A stretch of 39,214 bases of DNA from an uncultured Pelagibacteraceae bacterium (GCA_902524955.1 CABZEY010000010.1:1-39214); one strand, 5' to 3'. Positions 26,279-36,646 are shown, counted from the first letter of the stretch. Notes: a model not told the origin generated them from the sequence alone. Numbers and translations are program-made.

Positions 26279-27841
26279 TCATTCCCACTCGATAGTTCCT
26301 GGGGGTTTTGAAGTAGTATCATATACCACTCTGTTGATACCGGGTACCTCATTAACTATCTTATTAGAAATTTCAGATAAATCAGAATGTTTAAAATAAT
26401 AATAATTTGCAGTCATACCATCCTGGGATGTAACTGCTCTCAATGCGCATACAAATTCGTAAGTTCTTGCATCGCCCATTACACCGACCGACTTAATGGG
26501 CAAAAGAACTACAAATGCTTGCCAAATTTTATGATAAAGGTTTCTTTTTTTTAATTCGTCAATAAAAATTTTATCTGCTTTTTGTAAAATCTCAATTTTC
26601 CTTTTATCTATCAAGCCCGGTATTCTTATTGCAAGCCCCGGGCCCGGAAATGGATGTCTATTTATGAGGAAATTATTTACTTTTAATAAATTGCCGAGCT
26701 TTCTTACCTCATCTTTAAACATTTCTTTAAAGGGCTCTATTAATTTAAATTTCATTTTTTTTGGTAATCCCCCGACATTGTGATGCGATTTAATGATCGA
26801 GGTTGGGCTTCCTGAGAAACTTTTGCTTTCAATTAAATCAGGATACAGCGTTCCTTGAGCAAGAAATGAAATATTTTTTTTATTTTTAGCAAAATTTTCA
26901 AATATTTTAATAAAGGTTTTCCCAATAATTTTACGTTTTTTTTCTGGATCAGAAATATTTCTAAGCTTATTCAAAAAAATCTTTTGAGCATTAATCACGT
27001 TGAAAGATTTTTTAAATTTTTTTTTAAAAATATTGATAACCTCTTTCGTCTCCCCCTGTCTCATCAAGCCTGTATCTACATAGACACAAATCAAATTCTT
27101 TTTAATTGCTTTATATAATAAATGAGCCAAAACACTGCTATCTACCCCTCCAGATAAGGCACACATTACCTTTTGATTTGAGCTAACATTTCCTTTAATT
27201 TCTTTTATTAATTTTTGTAATTTATATTTTTCAGTCCAATTTTTATTTATTTTACAAATTTTGAATAAAAAATTTGAAAATAGTTTCTTTCCATTTTTAG
27301 TATGAAATACTTCTGGATGAAATTGAGTAGTGAAAATTTTTTTTGAGTTACTTTCTAAAATCGCAAATTTAGAATTTTTTGAAGATGCAATAACATTAAA
27401 ATTTTTTGGCTTAATTATTACAGAGTCGGAATGACTCATCCATACAGTATTTTTCTTATTTACAAAAAAACCTTCCGTTAATTTAGATTTTTTTTTTTCT
27501 ATCAATTCGGCGCTACCAAATTCTTTTTTGTTTGAATACTTGGTTTTTCCACCACAAATATTAGCCACAAGTTGATGGCCATAGCATATCCCTAAAAGGG
27601 GTAATTTATTTATAAATAATTTCCATTTAACGTTAGGCGCTGATTTTGATAAAGTAGATTTTGGTCCACCTGATAAAATAATTCCTTTAATACTTTTATC
27701 CAGGTTTTGAAATTTATTAAATTTTTTGAAGTCAATTAGTTCGCAATAAACACCAAGTTCTCTTACTTGTCTTGCAATAAGTTGTGTAACTTGTGATCCA
27801 AAATCAATAATTAATATTTTATTAATATTCTTATTTTGCAT
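26279..27841 (-). CDS. guaA: GMP synthase (glutamine-hydrolysing)
   Basis: GuaA aminates XMP to GMP using glutamine and ATP. The start is the ATG at 27841 (520 residues); a TTG one codon upstream is also open but less likely. The class I glutaminase domain has Cys86 in GICYGHQL and the His-Glu pair in TQFHPEVFH. The ATP-pyrophosphatase domain has the P-loop ALSGGVDSSVL. The C-terminal dimerisation domain holds NRHPFPGPGLAIR, GVMGDARTYE and the ending PPGTIEWE. The ATG shares one base with the stop of the upstream TPR gene. With guaB two genes upstream it forms the IMP-to-GMP branch. Confidence 0.97.
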   Translation of the reverse strand: MQNKNINKILIIDFGSQVTQLIARQVRELGVYCELIDFKKFNKFQNLDKSIKGIILSGGPKSTLSKSAPNVKWKLFINKLPLLGICYGHQLVANICGGKTKYSNKKEFGSAELIEKKKSKLTEGFFVNKKNTVWMSHSDSVIIKPKNFNVIASSKNSKFAILESNSKKIFTTQFHPEVFHTKNGKKLFSNFLFKICKINKNWTEKYKLQKLIKEIKGNVSSNQKVMCALSGGVDSSVLAHLLYKAIKKNLICVYVDTGLMRQGETKEVINIFKKKFKKSFNVINAQKIFLNKLRNISDPEKKRKIIGKTFIKIFENFAKNKKNISFLAQGTLYPDLIESKSFSGSPTSIIKSHHNVGGLPKKMKFKLIEPFKEMFKDEVRKLGNLLKVNNFLINRHPFPGPGLAIRIPGLIDKRKIEILQKADKIFIDELKKRNLYHKIWQAFVVLLPIKSVGVMGDARTYEFVCALRAVTSQDGMTANYYYFKHSDLSEISNKIVNEVPGINRVVYDTTSKPPGTIEWE

Positions 27842-28260
27842 CAACTTTTTGATTTCTTTATAAGCCGATCTATTTCACTCTTTTTAGAACATAATTTACT
27901 ACAATATTTAGAAAATATTTCATATTTTTCACGCGCAAAATCATAATCCGCATCTTTAATTTTTTTTGTTATTAACAAATATAAAGCTTCTTCATTTTTA
28001 GGATCTAGTATTAATACAGTGTTTAAATATTTTTCAAACTCTTGGTTATTTTCTTTTTCTTTATGTATCTTGGCCAAGAATAAGTAGCTTTCAATATTTT
28101 TTGTATTTCTTACTATATCTTTTTCAAAATTTAATTTTGCTTTATCTATATTTTTTTTATTAAAATTCTCTTGTCCTTTTTTAAAATAAGCATTGTTTTC
28201 TTTTGAAAGCAAATTTGTACAAAAAAAACATAACAAAAATGCTATAAAAATTTTATTCAT
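27841..28260 (-). CDS. Small exported TPR protein
   Basis: The start is taken at the ATG at 28260, giving 139 residues with a signal peptide [19 protein letters not shown]. An open frame extends further upstream, but only as an overlap with guaB coding sequence. After the signal come two or three TPR-like helix pairs, for example NAYFKKGQENFNKKNIDKAK, ESYLFLAKIHKEKENNQEFEK, and LILDPKNEEALYLL. A Cys pair near the C-terminus (YCSKLCSK) may form a disulphide. It overlaps guaB by eight bases and guaA by one. A TPR protein between guaB and guaA has no obvious pathway role; function unknown, probably periplasmic protein-protein contact. Confidence 0.7.
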   Translation of the reverse strand: MNKIFIAFLLCFFCTNLLSKENNAYFKKGQENFNKKNIDKAKLNFEKDIVRNTKNIESYLFLAKIHKEKENNQEFEKYLNTVLILDPKNEEALYLLITKKIKDADYDFAREKYEIFSKYCSKLCSKKSEIDRLIKKSKS

Positions 28261-29714
28261 TAACAGGATAATTTGGCGATTGTTTCGTAATTTGCACGTC
28301 ATGAACATGACCTTCTTTAATACCAGAATTTGATATTTCAATAAATTTTGCGTTTTTTTGGAATTCTGTAATGTTTTTTGCCCCAAGATAACCCATTGAA
28401 GACTTCAAACCTCCAACTAATTGATCAATAATATTTTTTACAGGTCCTCTGTACGGCACTCGACCCTCAATGCCCTCAGGTACTAATTTAAGCTGATCTT
28501 TAATATCCTGTTGAAAGTACCTATCTGCGGAACCTCTCGACATTGCCGATATAGAACCCATGCCTCTGTAAGATTTATAAGACCTTCCTTGATAATAAAA
28601 AATTTCACCTGGTGTTTCATCTGTGCCTGCTAATAATGATCCTATCATTACTGCATCAGCTCCAGCTCCTAAAGCTTTAGCTATATCACCAGAATATCTT
28701 ATTCCCCCATCTGCTATAATTTTAATGTTTTTGTATTTATTTAAACCTTTCTTCACATTTAAAATTGCAGAAAATTGAGGAAATCCTATTCCAGCTACAA
28801 TTCTAGTTGTGCAAATTGAGCCTGGACCAATGCCTACTTTAATTGCATCAACTCTAAGTTTTGCAAGTTCAATTGCAGCTTGTTCAGTAGCAATATTTCC
28901 AGCGATCAAAGTTATTTTTGTACTTTCTTTTCTAATTTTTTTTACTACCTCTATTACTGCCTCGCTATGACCATGTGCTGTGTCAACTACTATAAAATCA
29001 CATCCAGCTTTGATTAAAGCTTTAGCTCTCTCTAAACCATCTGCCCCAACACCTACTGCAGCTCCAACAATTAAGGATTGTTTTTTATCTTTAGAAGCAA
29101 AGGGGAATTTTTCTGACTTTTCAATATCTTTAACAGTAATTAGACCTAAACATTTTTTTTTGAGAATTTGTAACAATAAGTTTTTCAATTCTATGTTTAT
29201 GTAATAATTTTTTTGCATCTGTACTTGAACAGCCTTGTTTAATAGTGATAACGTTTTTGGTCATCAATTCTTTGACTTTCATTTTATCATTTCTACTAAA
29301 TCTTAAGTCTCTATTAGTGATGATACCTAAAACAACTTTATCTTCATTCACAACTGGAATACCTGAAATATTTTTTTCTTTTATAATTTTTTTTACATCA
29401 GATATAAGATTTTTTGGACCAATTGTTATTGGATTTACTACCATCCCGGATTCGTATTTTTTTACCTTTAAAACTTCTTCAACTTGCGACTTTATAGACA
29501 TATTTTTATGTAAACACGACACTCCACCGAGTTGTGCCATAGCAATAGCTAATTTTGACTCAGACACTGTATCCATTGCTGCTGAGATTATAGGAACATG
29601 TAGTTTTATATTTTTTGATATATTTGATGATGGGTTACACGAGCTTGGTTGGACACCACTTTTCTGTGGAATTAAAAGAACATCATCAAAAGTATATGCT
29701 TTGGATATTTCCAT
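28253..29714 (-). CDS. guaB: IMP dehydrogenase, reading frame broken by one extra A
   Basis: GuaB oxidises IMP to XMP with NAD+, the rate-limiting step to GMP. The first frame runs from the ATG at 29714 through the N-terminal barrel segment ([25 protein letters not shown]) and the CBS pair to TNSQKK. There a run of nine A (29153-29161, read on the minus strand) shifts it out of frame, and it ends at a TAA 24 bases on. Sequence continues without loss in the next frame, [12 protein letters not shown] onward, through [11 protein letters not shown] with the catalytic Cys and GYLGAKN. Removing one A restores exactly 486 codons, the normal length. No other damage is seen. So it is either a sequencing or assembly error, a recent mutation, or a slippage-corrected gene. 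Confidence 0.9.
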
Positions 29715-29719
29715 ATACG

Positions 29720-29748
29720 TAATTATGATATTTTAAAAATATTGTCAA
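29720..29748 (-). promoter_or_regulatory. Possible guaB promoter with AT palindrome
   Basis: In the 34-base gap between rlmE and guaB the minus strand has a perfect -35 hexamer TTGACA (29748-29743). The perfect inverted repeat ATATTTT-T-AAAATAT follows within the spacer. The -10 is uncertain: TAATTA has the right 17-base spacing but few matches, while TATCAT is a better hexamer at only 12 bases. The palindrome could be an operator or simply AT-rich sequence. Confidence 0.35.
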
Positions 29749-30366
29749 TTATTTACAGCAATAAATATACATTTCTTTTGAATCTTGCCTACTTGATTTT
29801 GGTTTAATTATTTTTGATTTTGAAAATTTACTTTTCACGTACTCAATAATATCCTTATCTAATTCTCCATTAAAATATTTACACAAAATATTCCCACCGC
29901 TAGATAAGGTTTCATTTGCAAAATTTAATACATCAAGTGTGATTGAGTTAGTTTTGAACGAGTCTAAGCTTTTATTACCTGTCGTATTTACTGCAATATC
30001 TGAAATGATAGTATCAATTCGATTAAATTTTTCTTTTATTTTTTCTTGAATTTTCTCATCAGTAAAATCTCCTAATATAAAGGTCACTCCAGAAATTCCT
30101 TGCATATTTAAAATATCGACTGCTAAAATATTTTTAAAACCTTTTTTTACTAAAAACTGCGACCAACTACCCGGTGATGCTCCAAGATCAAGAATATTAT
30201 CTTTTTTATTTAAAAATTTAATTTTTTTATTTATTTCTTCTAACTTAAAAACTGCTCTCGACCTAAAATTTAAACTCTTAGCCTTCAAAACCAAATCATC
30301 ATTATGATGTCTTTGAATCCACCTTTTTGAGCTACCGCTTAGACTTTTCTTTTTAAATTTAACCAA
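29749..30366 (-). CDS. rlmE: 23S rRNA (uridine-2552-2'-O)-methyltransferase
   Basis: RlmE (FtsJ/RrmJ) methylates U2552 in the A-loop of 23S rRNA late in 50S assembly. It is 205 residues. SRAVFKLEEI supplies the first catalytic Lys, LDLGASPGSWSQFL is the SAM motif I, IISDIAVNTTG carries the catalytic Asp, ILCKYFNG the second Lys, and SRQDSKEMY the Glu, so the K-D-K-E tetrad is complete. It overlaps the upstream glycosyltransferase gene by eight bases. A 34-base gap then precedes guaB. Confidence 0.94.
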   Translation of the reverse strand: MVKFKKKSLSGSSKRWIQRHHNDDLVLKAKSLNFRSRAVFKLEEINKKIKFLNKKDNILDLGASPGSWSQFLVKKGFKNILAVDILNMQGISGVTFILGDFTDEKIQEKIKEKFNRIDTIISDIAVNTTGNKSLDSFKTNSITLDVLNFANETLSSGGNILCKYFNGELDKDIIEYVKSKFSKSKIIKPKSSRQDSKEMYIYCCK

Positions 30367-31276
30367 TATTAAATCTTAAACTTTTAAGAACATTACTATC
30401 GTTTAATGTTTTTAAATTTACCTTAATTCTTTTATCTTCTCTGATATCAATATCATTTACAATATAACCACCTGCCAAATGTACAATGCCAATTTTGTTA
30501 TTTGGCAAATTGGGTTCTACAAATTGCTGATTTTCCTCATCATATTTTGGTAAAAGATGATTAATAATCCAATTACAAGAAGGTGGTAAAAACTCCGTTT
30601 CTAAATTATCTACATAAACACTAACATTAATAGCTAGTCCCTCTGATCCAAATACACGACCTTTGGATAAAGCTTTTCTAAGATTTTTCTGCCAAATATT
30701 CCATCCACTACTACTTTTTCTCATCGAAAAAACACCAATATTTAGATGTGGAGCAAATGCAATTTTTCTTGCAATATATTTTTCAAAACCAGATCTTATT
30801 GCATGCTTAAAGTTTTGAGTTTTAACTGCTACTATATTGCCAAAAATCCAATTGACTTTTCCAACATCTCTATAACCTGGCGCGATTGTTTGAGTAATAG
30901 CCAATTCTTTCATTTTACATCCTTTAATTAGTAAATCTATTGCATGCCAATCATTTATCCATGCATCAGAGTCTATCCATATATAATTTTCGTAATCTGG
31001 AAAATAGTTTGGTAAAAAAGCCCTACTGACCTGGCTTTTCAACCATTCTTTATTTCTAACTTTATACCCTGGCACATCTATATCCCATTCAGCTTTTTTA
31101 ATTTGTTTTACTTTTTGCCTTAAAGTATTTATTTGCCCATCATTCATACCGGCATCTAATATACAAATGTCTACTTCTTTACTTTGATCAAAATTATTAA
31201 TTGAGTTAATAAGTTCTAATAATAATTCAAAATACTTCTCGTCAGATAAACTAACTATAACAGTTTTATTTGGCAT
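30359..31276 (-). CDS. Putative glycosyltransferase, GT-A fold, GT8-like
   Basis: A 305-residue cytoplasmic protein with no signal peptide or membrane segment. A DxD motif, Asp102-Ser-Asp104 in YIWIDSDAWI, sits after an alternating strand/helix N-terminal half, as in GT-A enzymes that bind nucleotide sugars through a metal. LNIGVFSMRKSS and the late IGIVHLAGG resemble the conserved G/N and H-x-x-G positions of GT8-type enzymes. The acceptor is unknown; a surface glycan or lipid sugar is plausible. It lies between pssA and rlmE and overlaps both. It has a recognisable Shine-Dalgarno sequence (AAGGA about seven bases before the ATG). Unlike its neighbours it is not a universal gene, so it may have been acquired. 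Confidence 0.65.
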   Translation of the reverse strand: MPNKTVIVSLSDEKYFELLLELINSINNFDQSKEVDICILDAGMNDGQINTLRQKVKQIKKAEWDIDVPGYKVRNKEWLKSQVSRAFLPNYFPDYENYIWIDSDAWINDWHAIDLLIKGCKMKELAITQTIAPGYRDVGKVNWIFGNIVAVKTQNFKHAIRSGFEKYIARKIAFAPHLNIGVFSMRKSSSGWNIWQKNLRKALSKGRVFGSEGLAINVSVYVDNLETEFLPPSCNWIINHLLPKYDEENQQFVEPNLPNNKIGIVHLAGGYIVNDIDIREDKRIKVNLKTLNDSNVLKSLRFNIG

Positions 31277-31997
31277 ATTTTTTCCTTAATTTTAAGAAAT
31301 GAATAAAACTTATAGGAATTGATAAGAGATATATAAATCCTAAAATTGTTAAAGTTTCAAAAGTATTTTGAAACAGAAAACTAAAAAACAAAACAAAACT
31401 AAGGGCTAAAAAAATAAAAATGGTTTTAGAAATCTTTACTTGTTTGATAGCATAGGTTGGAATTCTACTAATCATCAAAAATGAAACAAATGCGACGATT
31501 AACAAAATTATAAACGGACTAAGTGTGAAAAATTCATTAAAGCTTGAAAAACTAATTATCATGGGCAATAGAACTAAGCCTGCAGCAGCAGGGACAGGAA
31601 CACCTGTAAAAAAATTAATCTCCCAATTGCTTTTATTTTCAGAGTCAATATTAAATCTTGCGAGTCTCAAACAGCCTGAAACAATAAAAATTAAAGATAT
31701 AATCCAGCCATAAAAACCAAAATTATTCAAAGTCCAAAAATAAAGAATTATACTGGGGCATACTCCAAAATTTACAAAATCTGTTAGTGAGTCAAGTTCT
31801 GCGCCAAATTTAGAAGTCCCTTTAATAAGTCGAGCAATTCTTCCGTCTAAGGCATCTACTATTGATGCCAAAACAATAAAAATTAATGCTTTTTCAAAAT
31901 TACCTTCAAAAGCAAGTTTTAGTGAGTTTAAACCTAAACACAATCCTATTATTGTAATTAAATTAGGCAAGGCTACTCTAAAATAAATTTTTTTCAT
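31266..31997 (-). CDS. pssA: CDP-diacylglycerol-serine O-phosphatidyltransferase
   Basis: PssA joins serine to CDP-diacylglycerol to give phosphatidylserine at the inner membrane. It is 243 residues with about seven hydrophobic segments. The CDP-alcohol phosphatidyltransferase signature D-G-x2-A-R-x8-G-x3-D-x3-D is exact: Asp51-Gly52, Ala55-Arg56, Gly65, Asp69 and Asp73. The next enzyme of the pathway, Psd, is encoded immediately upstream with a seven-base gap, so the two supply phosphatidylethanolamine together. The start of the glycosyltransferase lies eleven bases inside its 3' end. Confidence 0.94.
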   Translation of the reverse strand: MKKIYFRVALPNLITIIGLCLGLNSLKLAFEGNFEKALIFIVLASIVDALDGRIARLIKGTSKFGAELDSLTDFVNFGVCPSIILYFWTLNNFGFYGWIISLIFIVSGCLRLARFNIDSENKSNWEINFFTGVPVPAAAGLVLLPMIISFSSFNEFFTLSPFIILLIVAFVSFLMISRIPTYAIKQVKISKTIFIFLALSFVLFFSFLFQNTFETLTILGFIYLLSIPISFIHFLKLRKKYAK

Positions 31998-32004
31998 TTA
32001 TAGA

Positions 32005-32664
32005 TTAAACTAATCTGCTAGCTAAAAGTGTTTCTCCACCGACTACGGTTTGTCCTTTTTTTACCAAAACTTTAAAATTATTTTTAAAAAATAAGTCTAC
32101 TCGACTTCCAAATCTTATAATTCCAAAACTCTGGCCTTGTTTATAATTTTCAGTATTATTACAGTAAGAAACAATTCTTCTTGCAACTAGTCCTGCGACT
32201 TGAGTTACAACAATTTCATCATTTTGTACTGATGTAATTTTAATTAAGTTTCTTTCATTATTTGTACTTGCATCATCCATTGAAGCATTAACAAAGTCTC
32301 CAGGTTTATAAAATACCTCTGAAACTTTGCAATCAATTGGAAATCTATTTACATGACAATTGAAAACATTCATAAAAACACTTACCTTAATAAACTTATC
32401 ATTCTCCATAGAAAGCTCTTTTGGACCACTCACTTCATTTTCTATCTGACATATCATTCCGTCTGCAGGGGCAACTAAAAAATTATTATCTAATATTGGG
32501 TGTCTTTCTGGATCTCTAAAAAAATAAAAAACCCAAATTGAAATTATAATACCTAAAAAACCTAAAAATTTAGAAAATAATAATAATATGAATGTAAGAA
32601 TTAAACTAATTGTTAAAAACTTTTGTCCTTCTCTGTGTAACTTTGGTAATAAAATATCTAACAT
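32005..32664 (-). CDS. psd: Phosphatidylserine decarboxylase (short, PSD-like form)
   Basis: Psd converts phosphatidylserine to phosphatidylethanolamine with a self-made pyruvoyl group. It is 219 residues, the short form found in many alphaproteobacteria. Hydrophobic segments lie at about 17-48. The core shows VAPADGMICQI, FMNVFNCHVNRFP and the processing site Gly186-Ser187 in RFGSRVDLFF, where cleavage makes the alpha subunit's pyruvoyl end. It is the first gene of the long minus-strand unit and is divergent from icd. Confidence 0.92.
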   Translation of the reverse strand: MLDILLPKLHREGQKFLTISLILTFILLLFSKFLGFLGIIISIWVFYFFRDPERHPILDNNFLVAPADGMICQIENEVSGPKELSMENDKFIKVSVFMNVFNCHVNRFPIDCKVSEVFYKPGDFVNASMDDASTNNERNLIKITSVQNDEIVVTQVAGLVARRIVSYCNNTENYKQGQSFGIIRFGSRVDLFFKNNFKVLVKKGQTVVGGETLLASRLV

Positions 32665-32716
32665 TTAAGATTGATTGATTTAATAATTTATATATAACCC
32701 CCGTTTTATTAATAAA
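32665..32716. promoter_or_regulatory. Divergent promoter region between psd and icd
   Basis: This 52-base gap must serve both psd (minus) and icd (plus). It holds TTTATATATAA around 32688-32698, which could supply a -10 on either strand, and a short C-run, CCCCC at 32698-32702, unusual in this AT-rich sequence. No good -35 at proper spacing is seen. The assignment is positional. Confidence 0.35.
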
Positions 32717-33931
32717 ATGACTAAAATCAAAGTTAAAAATCCTGTTGTTGAGCTAGATGGTGACGAAATGACAAGGATAATCTGGTCATTTATTAAAGAA
32801 AAACTCATTCTACCTTACCTTGATATTGACTTAAAATACTATGACCTTGGGATGGAAAGTAGAGACAAAACGGATGACCAAATAACGGTAGAATGCGCAA
32901 AGGCAATACAAAAATATAACGTTGGGGTTAAATGTGCAACTATCACTCCAGATGAGGACCGAGTTGAAGAATTCAAGCTTAAAAAAATGTGGAAATCACC
33001 AAATGGTACCATCAGAAATATTTTAGGTGGCACTATTTTTAGGGAACCTATTATATGTAAAAACGTACCTAGATTAGTACCTCATTGGACTAGTCCAATT
33101 GTAATTGGAAGACATGCTTTTGGAGATCAATATCGTGCAACAGATTTTAAAATTCCTGGTAAAGGAAAATTGACAGTTAAATGGGAATCTGAAAGTGGCA
33201 ACGACACAATAGAACATGAAGTTTTTGGCTTTCCATCTTCAGGTATTGCAATGACCATGTATAACCTGGACGACTCTATAAAAGATTTTGCAAGAGCATC
33301 AATGAACTATGGTCTCCAAAGAAAATGGCCAGTTTATATGTCTACAAAAAATACAATATTAAAAGCTTATGATGGTCGTTTTCGAGATATTTTTCAGGAA
33401 ATATTTGACAAAGAATTTAAAAAAGAATTTGAAAAAAATGGCTTAACTTACGAACATAGATTAATTGATGATATGGTAGCATGTGCTCTAAAATGGTCTG
33501 GAAAATTTGTGTGGGCATGCAAAAATTATGATGGAGATGTCCAATGTGATACTGTTGCCCAAGGTTATGGGTCTTTAGGTTTAATGACAAGTGTTTTAAT
33601 GACACCGGACGGAAAAACAGTTGAGTCAGAAGCAGCACATGGAACAGTTACAAGACACTTCAGGCAACATCAGCAAGGTAAGGAAACCTCAACAAATCCA
33701 ATTGCATCTATATTTGCTTGGACAAGAGGTTTATTGCATAGGGGTAAATTAGACGGAAATGATGATCTAACAAAATTTGCTAAAAGCCTAGAAGAAGTAT
33801 GTATTGAAACTGTAGAAAATGGTGAAATGACAAAGGATTTAGCTATTTTAATCGATAAAAATTCAAAATTTTTAACTACTAATCAATTTTTAGAAGCTTT
33901 AGATAAAAATTTGCAAAAAAAATTAAATTAA
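32717..33931 (+). CDS. icd: NADP-dependent isocitrate dehydrogenase (dimeric, type II)
   Basis: Icd decarboxylates isocitrate to 2-oxoglutarate, making NADPH in the TCA cycle. It is 404 residues and matches the eukaryote-like homodimeric subfamily rather than the E. coli type. Segments seen are [12 protein letters not shown] at the start, [31 protein letters not shown] with substrate-binding Ser/Asn/Arg, [18 protein letters not shown] with metal-binding Asp, and [10 protein letters not shown] with the cofactor loop. It is a single gene facing alaS, whose stop it overlaps by four bases. Confidence 0.96.
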   Translation: MTKIKVKNPVVELDGDEMTRIIWSFIKEKLILPYLDIDLKYYDLGMESRDKTDDQITVECAKAIQKYNVGVKCATITPDEDRVEEFKLKKMWKSPNGTIRNILGGTIFREPIICKNVPRLVPHWTSPIVIGRHAFGDQYRATDFKIPGKGKLTVKWESESGNDTIEHEVFGFPSSGIAMTMYNLDDSIKDFARASMNYGLQRKWPVYMSTKNTILKAYDGRFRDIFQEIFDKEFKKEFEKNGLTYEHRLIDDMVACALKWSGKFVWACKNYDGDVQCDTVAQGYGSLGLMTSVLMTPDGKTVESEAAHGTVTRHFRQHQQGKETSTNPIASIFAWTRGLLHRGKLDGNDDLTKFAKSLEEVCIETVENGEMTKDLAILIDKNSKFLTTNQFLEALDKNLQKKLN

Positions 33932-36603
33932 ATTTCCTTAGTAACTTTATTGAAAATACTTTTTATATTTTCAAGCGTTGTCTCACCACCTCCAGATTGT
34001 GCAAAATCTTTTCGACCGCCACCGCCTTCACTACCTAATAAAGTAGATATTTTTTTAACAATTTGAACAGCATCATATTTATCTAAAAGATCTGCTGAAA
34101 CACCTGCTCCAATCGAGGTTTTTTTGTTTTCTAATGATGCGACAAGTATAATTGATTTTTTATTATTTTTGGTACTTTGGTCTATCAAATTTCTAATTTC
34201 TTTTGCAGGTAAACCTAATAATATTTGATTTGTTATAATAATATTTTCTTTACTAAATGAGCTTATTAAATTCTTACTTTTATCAGACAAAATATTTTTA
34301 GCTTTAAGTTTATTTAAATAATTTTGAGCGTCATTAATTTGTTTTTCATTTTCAAATTTCTGAAATTTTGTAGTATCACCGTTTAAATCTTTTATTAAGT
34401 TAATAATTTCATCTAACTTTTTTTGATTGTTTTGTATTTTTTCTAATGATGATATTTTTTTATTTTTTAAATATATTTTTAATTCATCTCCTCTTAAAGC
34501 TTCAATTCTTCTCACTCCAGAAGATATTGAACTTTCATTAATTATAGAAAATTCACCTATTTTGTTGGTTGTATCTACATGAGTTCCACCACATAATTCT
34601 AGGGAAAAAATTTTATTATTATTATTTCCCATTGAGATAACTCTTACTTCATCACCATATTTTTCTCCAAATAACGCCATTGCTCCTTCTTTAATTGCTT
34701 TGTCAGGCGACATTAGTCTGGTTGTTACTTTGCCGTTTTGTTGAATGAAATGATTAACCCTATTATTGATTTTATTTATTTCTGATTCATTAATTTGTTT
34801 TGAATGGCTGAAATCAAATCTTAAACGATCTGGTCCAACATATGAACCTCTTTGTGCGACATGAGTTCCAAGTTCTTCACGCAAAGCTGCATGTAATAAG
34901 TGAGTAGCTGAATGATTTGATTTTATATTTGCTCGTCTACTTTTATCAACTTCTAAAATAGAATCTTGATTAACTGCAATTTCACCCTCAATTAAAATAC
35001 CAATATGTACAAATAAAGATCCAAAAAATTTTTGAGTATCTTCAACTTTCAAAATTCCAGTTTCAGTTTTAATTGTACCTTTGTCACCAACTTGACCACC
35101 TGCCTCAGCATAAAAACAAGTCTGATTAGTGAGTAAAATTACTGAGTCATTTTTTTTTGGATTTTTATATTCTTTTCCGTTTTTAATTATTGATATTACT
35201 TTGGCTTCTGTTTTTTCTGAATTGTATCCAACAAATTCAGTTGCGCCAAATTTATCTTTTAATTCGTACCAAATTTTTTCTATTTTATCAGATCCAGAGC
35301 CTTTCCATGATTTTCTAGCCTCTTCTTTCCTTTTTTCCATCAACTGGTTAAAATTCTTAGTATCAACTCTAATATCTAGAGGCTTAAAGTAATCTTGTGT
35401 TAAATCTAACGGAAATCCGTAGGTATCATATAATTTAAATGCTATTTCACCTTTAAGTGTTTTGTTTTTAATATTCTTCATTTCATCTTTAATAATCTTC
35501 ATTCCTTTTGAAAGCATTGACTCAAATTTTTCTTCCTCATTAATTATCGTTTCCCTAATTAAATCTTTCGCTCTATCTAATTCACTGTATTCAACAGACA
35601 TATTTGCAATTAAATGATCGACCATTTTAGATAAAACAAAATTTTTAGAACCAAGAGTATTTGCATGTCTCATTGCTCTTCTCATAATTCTTCTAAGTAC
35701 ATACCCTCTACCTTCGTTTGATGGCATTAGCCCGTCAGCTATTAAAAAACATGAAGCTCTTAAATGATCAGATATTACTCTATGGCTGGCAATAGTTTCG
35801 TTGCTAACTTTTGTATTAGTTATTTCTGCACTCAAATTCACAAGCTCTTTAAATAGGTCTATTTCGTAATTGTCGTGTGTGCCCTGCAAAACAGCAGCCA
35901 TTCTTTCTAAGCCCATACCGGTATCTACGGAGGGTTTTGGTAAATTAATTCGCTTATCTTTTGATACTTGCTCATATTGCATAAATACTAAATTCCATAT
36001 TTCGATGAATCTATCACCGTCCTCATCTTTTGAACCAGGAGGTCCTCCGAATAAATTATCGCCATGATCATAAAATATTTCTGAACATGGACCGCACGGA
36101 CCAGTATCACCCATCGACCAAAAATTATCTGAAGTAGCAATTTTGATTATTTTGCTCTCTTCCAAATCTGCTATTTTTTTCCATAAATCAAAAGCTTCCT
36201 GGTCCTCAGAATATACAGTTACGCAAAGTTTATCTTTTGATAATCCAAAATCTTTTGTAATCAATTCCCATGCATAAAAAATTGCCTGTTCTTTAAAATA
36301 ATCTCCAAATGAAAAATTTCCTAACATCTCAAAAAAAGTATGATGTCTAGGAGTATACCCGACATTCTCTAAATCGTTATGTTTTCCACCAGCTCTTACA
36401 CATTTTTGTGAGGTGGTCGCTCTATTATAATCCCTTTTTTCAATTCCAGTAAAAACATTTTTAAATTGAACCATGCCTGAATTTGCAAACATGAGCGTAG
36501 GATCATTTTGAGGAATTAACGGACTAGAACTTACTACTTTATGTTTATTTTTTTCAAAAAAATTTTTAAAAGTTTCTCTTGTATCTTTTAATGTTTTTTT
36601 CAT
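33928..36603 (-). CDS. alaS: Alanyl-tRNA synthetase
   Basis: AlaS charges tRNA-Ala and hydrolyses mischarged products. It is 891 residues with full architecture: a class II catalytic core ([30 protein letters not shown], motif 2 [15 protein letters not shown], and [16 protein letters not shown]), the tRNA-binding domain, and the editing domain with zinc ligands [11 protein letters not shown] and LCGGTHVD. The C-terminal C-Ala region ends with the DHHA1-type [13 protein letters not shown]. It reads toward icd and lies 91 bases beyond recA, from which a hairpin separates it. No strong ribosome-binding site. Confidence 0.97.
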   Translation of the reverse strand: MKKTLKDTRETFKNFFEKNKHKVVSSSPLIPQNDPTLMFANSGMVQFKNVFTGIEKRDYNRATTSQKCVRAGGKHNDLENVGYTPRHHTFFEMLGNFSFGDYFKEQAIFYAWELITKDFGLSKDKLCVTVYSEDQEAFDLWKKIADLEESKIIKIATSDNFWSMGDTGPCGPCSEIFYDHGDNLFGGPPGSKDEDGDRFIEIWNLVFMQYEQVSKDKRINLPKPSVDTGMGLERMAAVLQGTHDNYEIDLFKELVNLSAEITNTKVSNETIASHRVISDHLRASCFLIADGLMPSNEGRGYVLRRIMRRAMRHANTLGSKNFVLSKMVDHLIANMSVEYSELDRAKDLIRETIINEEEKFESMLSKGMKIIKDEMKNIKNKTLKGEIAFKLYDTYGFPLDLTQDYFKPLDIRVDTKNFNQLMEKRKEEARKSWKGSGSDKIEKIWYELKDKFGATEFVGYNSEKTEAKVISIIKNGKEYKNPKKNDSVILLTNQTCFYAEAGGQVGDKGTIKTETGILKVEDTQKFFGSLFVHIGILIEGEIAVNQDSILEVDKSRRANIKSNHSATHLLHAALREELGTHVAQRGSYVGPDRLRFDFSHSKQINESEINKINNRVNHFIQQNGKVTTRLMSPDKAIKEGAMALFGEKYGDEVRVISMGNNNNKIFSLELCGGTHVDTTNKIGEFSIINESSISSGVRRIEALRGDELKIYLKNKKISSLEKIQNNQKKLDEIINLIKDLNGDTTKFQKFENEKQINDAQNYLNKLKAKNILSDKSKNLISSFSKENIIITNQILLGLPAKEIRNLIDQSTKNNKKSIILVASLENKKTSIGAGVSADLLDKYDAVQIVKKISTLLGSEGGGGRKDFAQSGGGETTLENIKSIFNKVTKEI

Positions 36604-36646
36604 TAATAAGATAATTACAACTTTTAATGTATATGTCTAGTAATGG

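Noticed and set aside
27842-27844. TTG as start of guaA
   Set aside because: The following ATG aligns with the family start and shares a base with the preceding stop, a common arrangement here.
28261-28386. Upstream extension of the small TPR gene (42 extra codons)
   Set aside because: The extension lies inside guaB in another frame; the internal ATG at 28260 begins a proper signal peptide.
29245-29736. 163-codon open frame opposite the 5' half of guaB
   Set aside because: It mirrors guaB coding sequence and has no recognisable domain; its existence does not explain the guaB frameshift.
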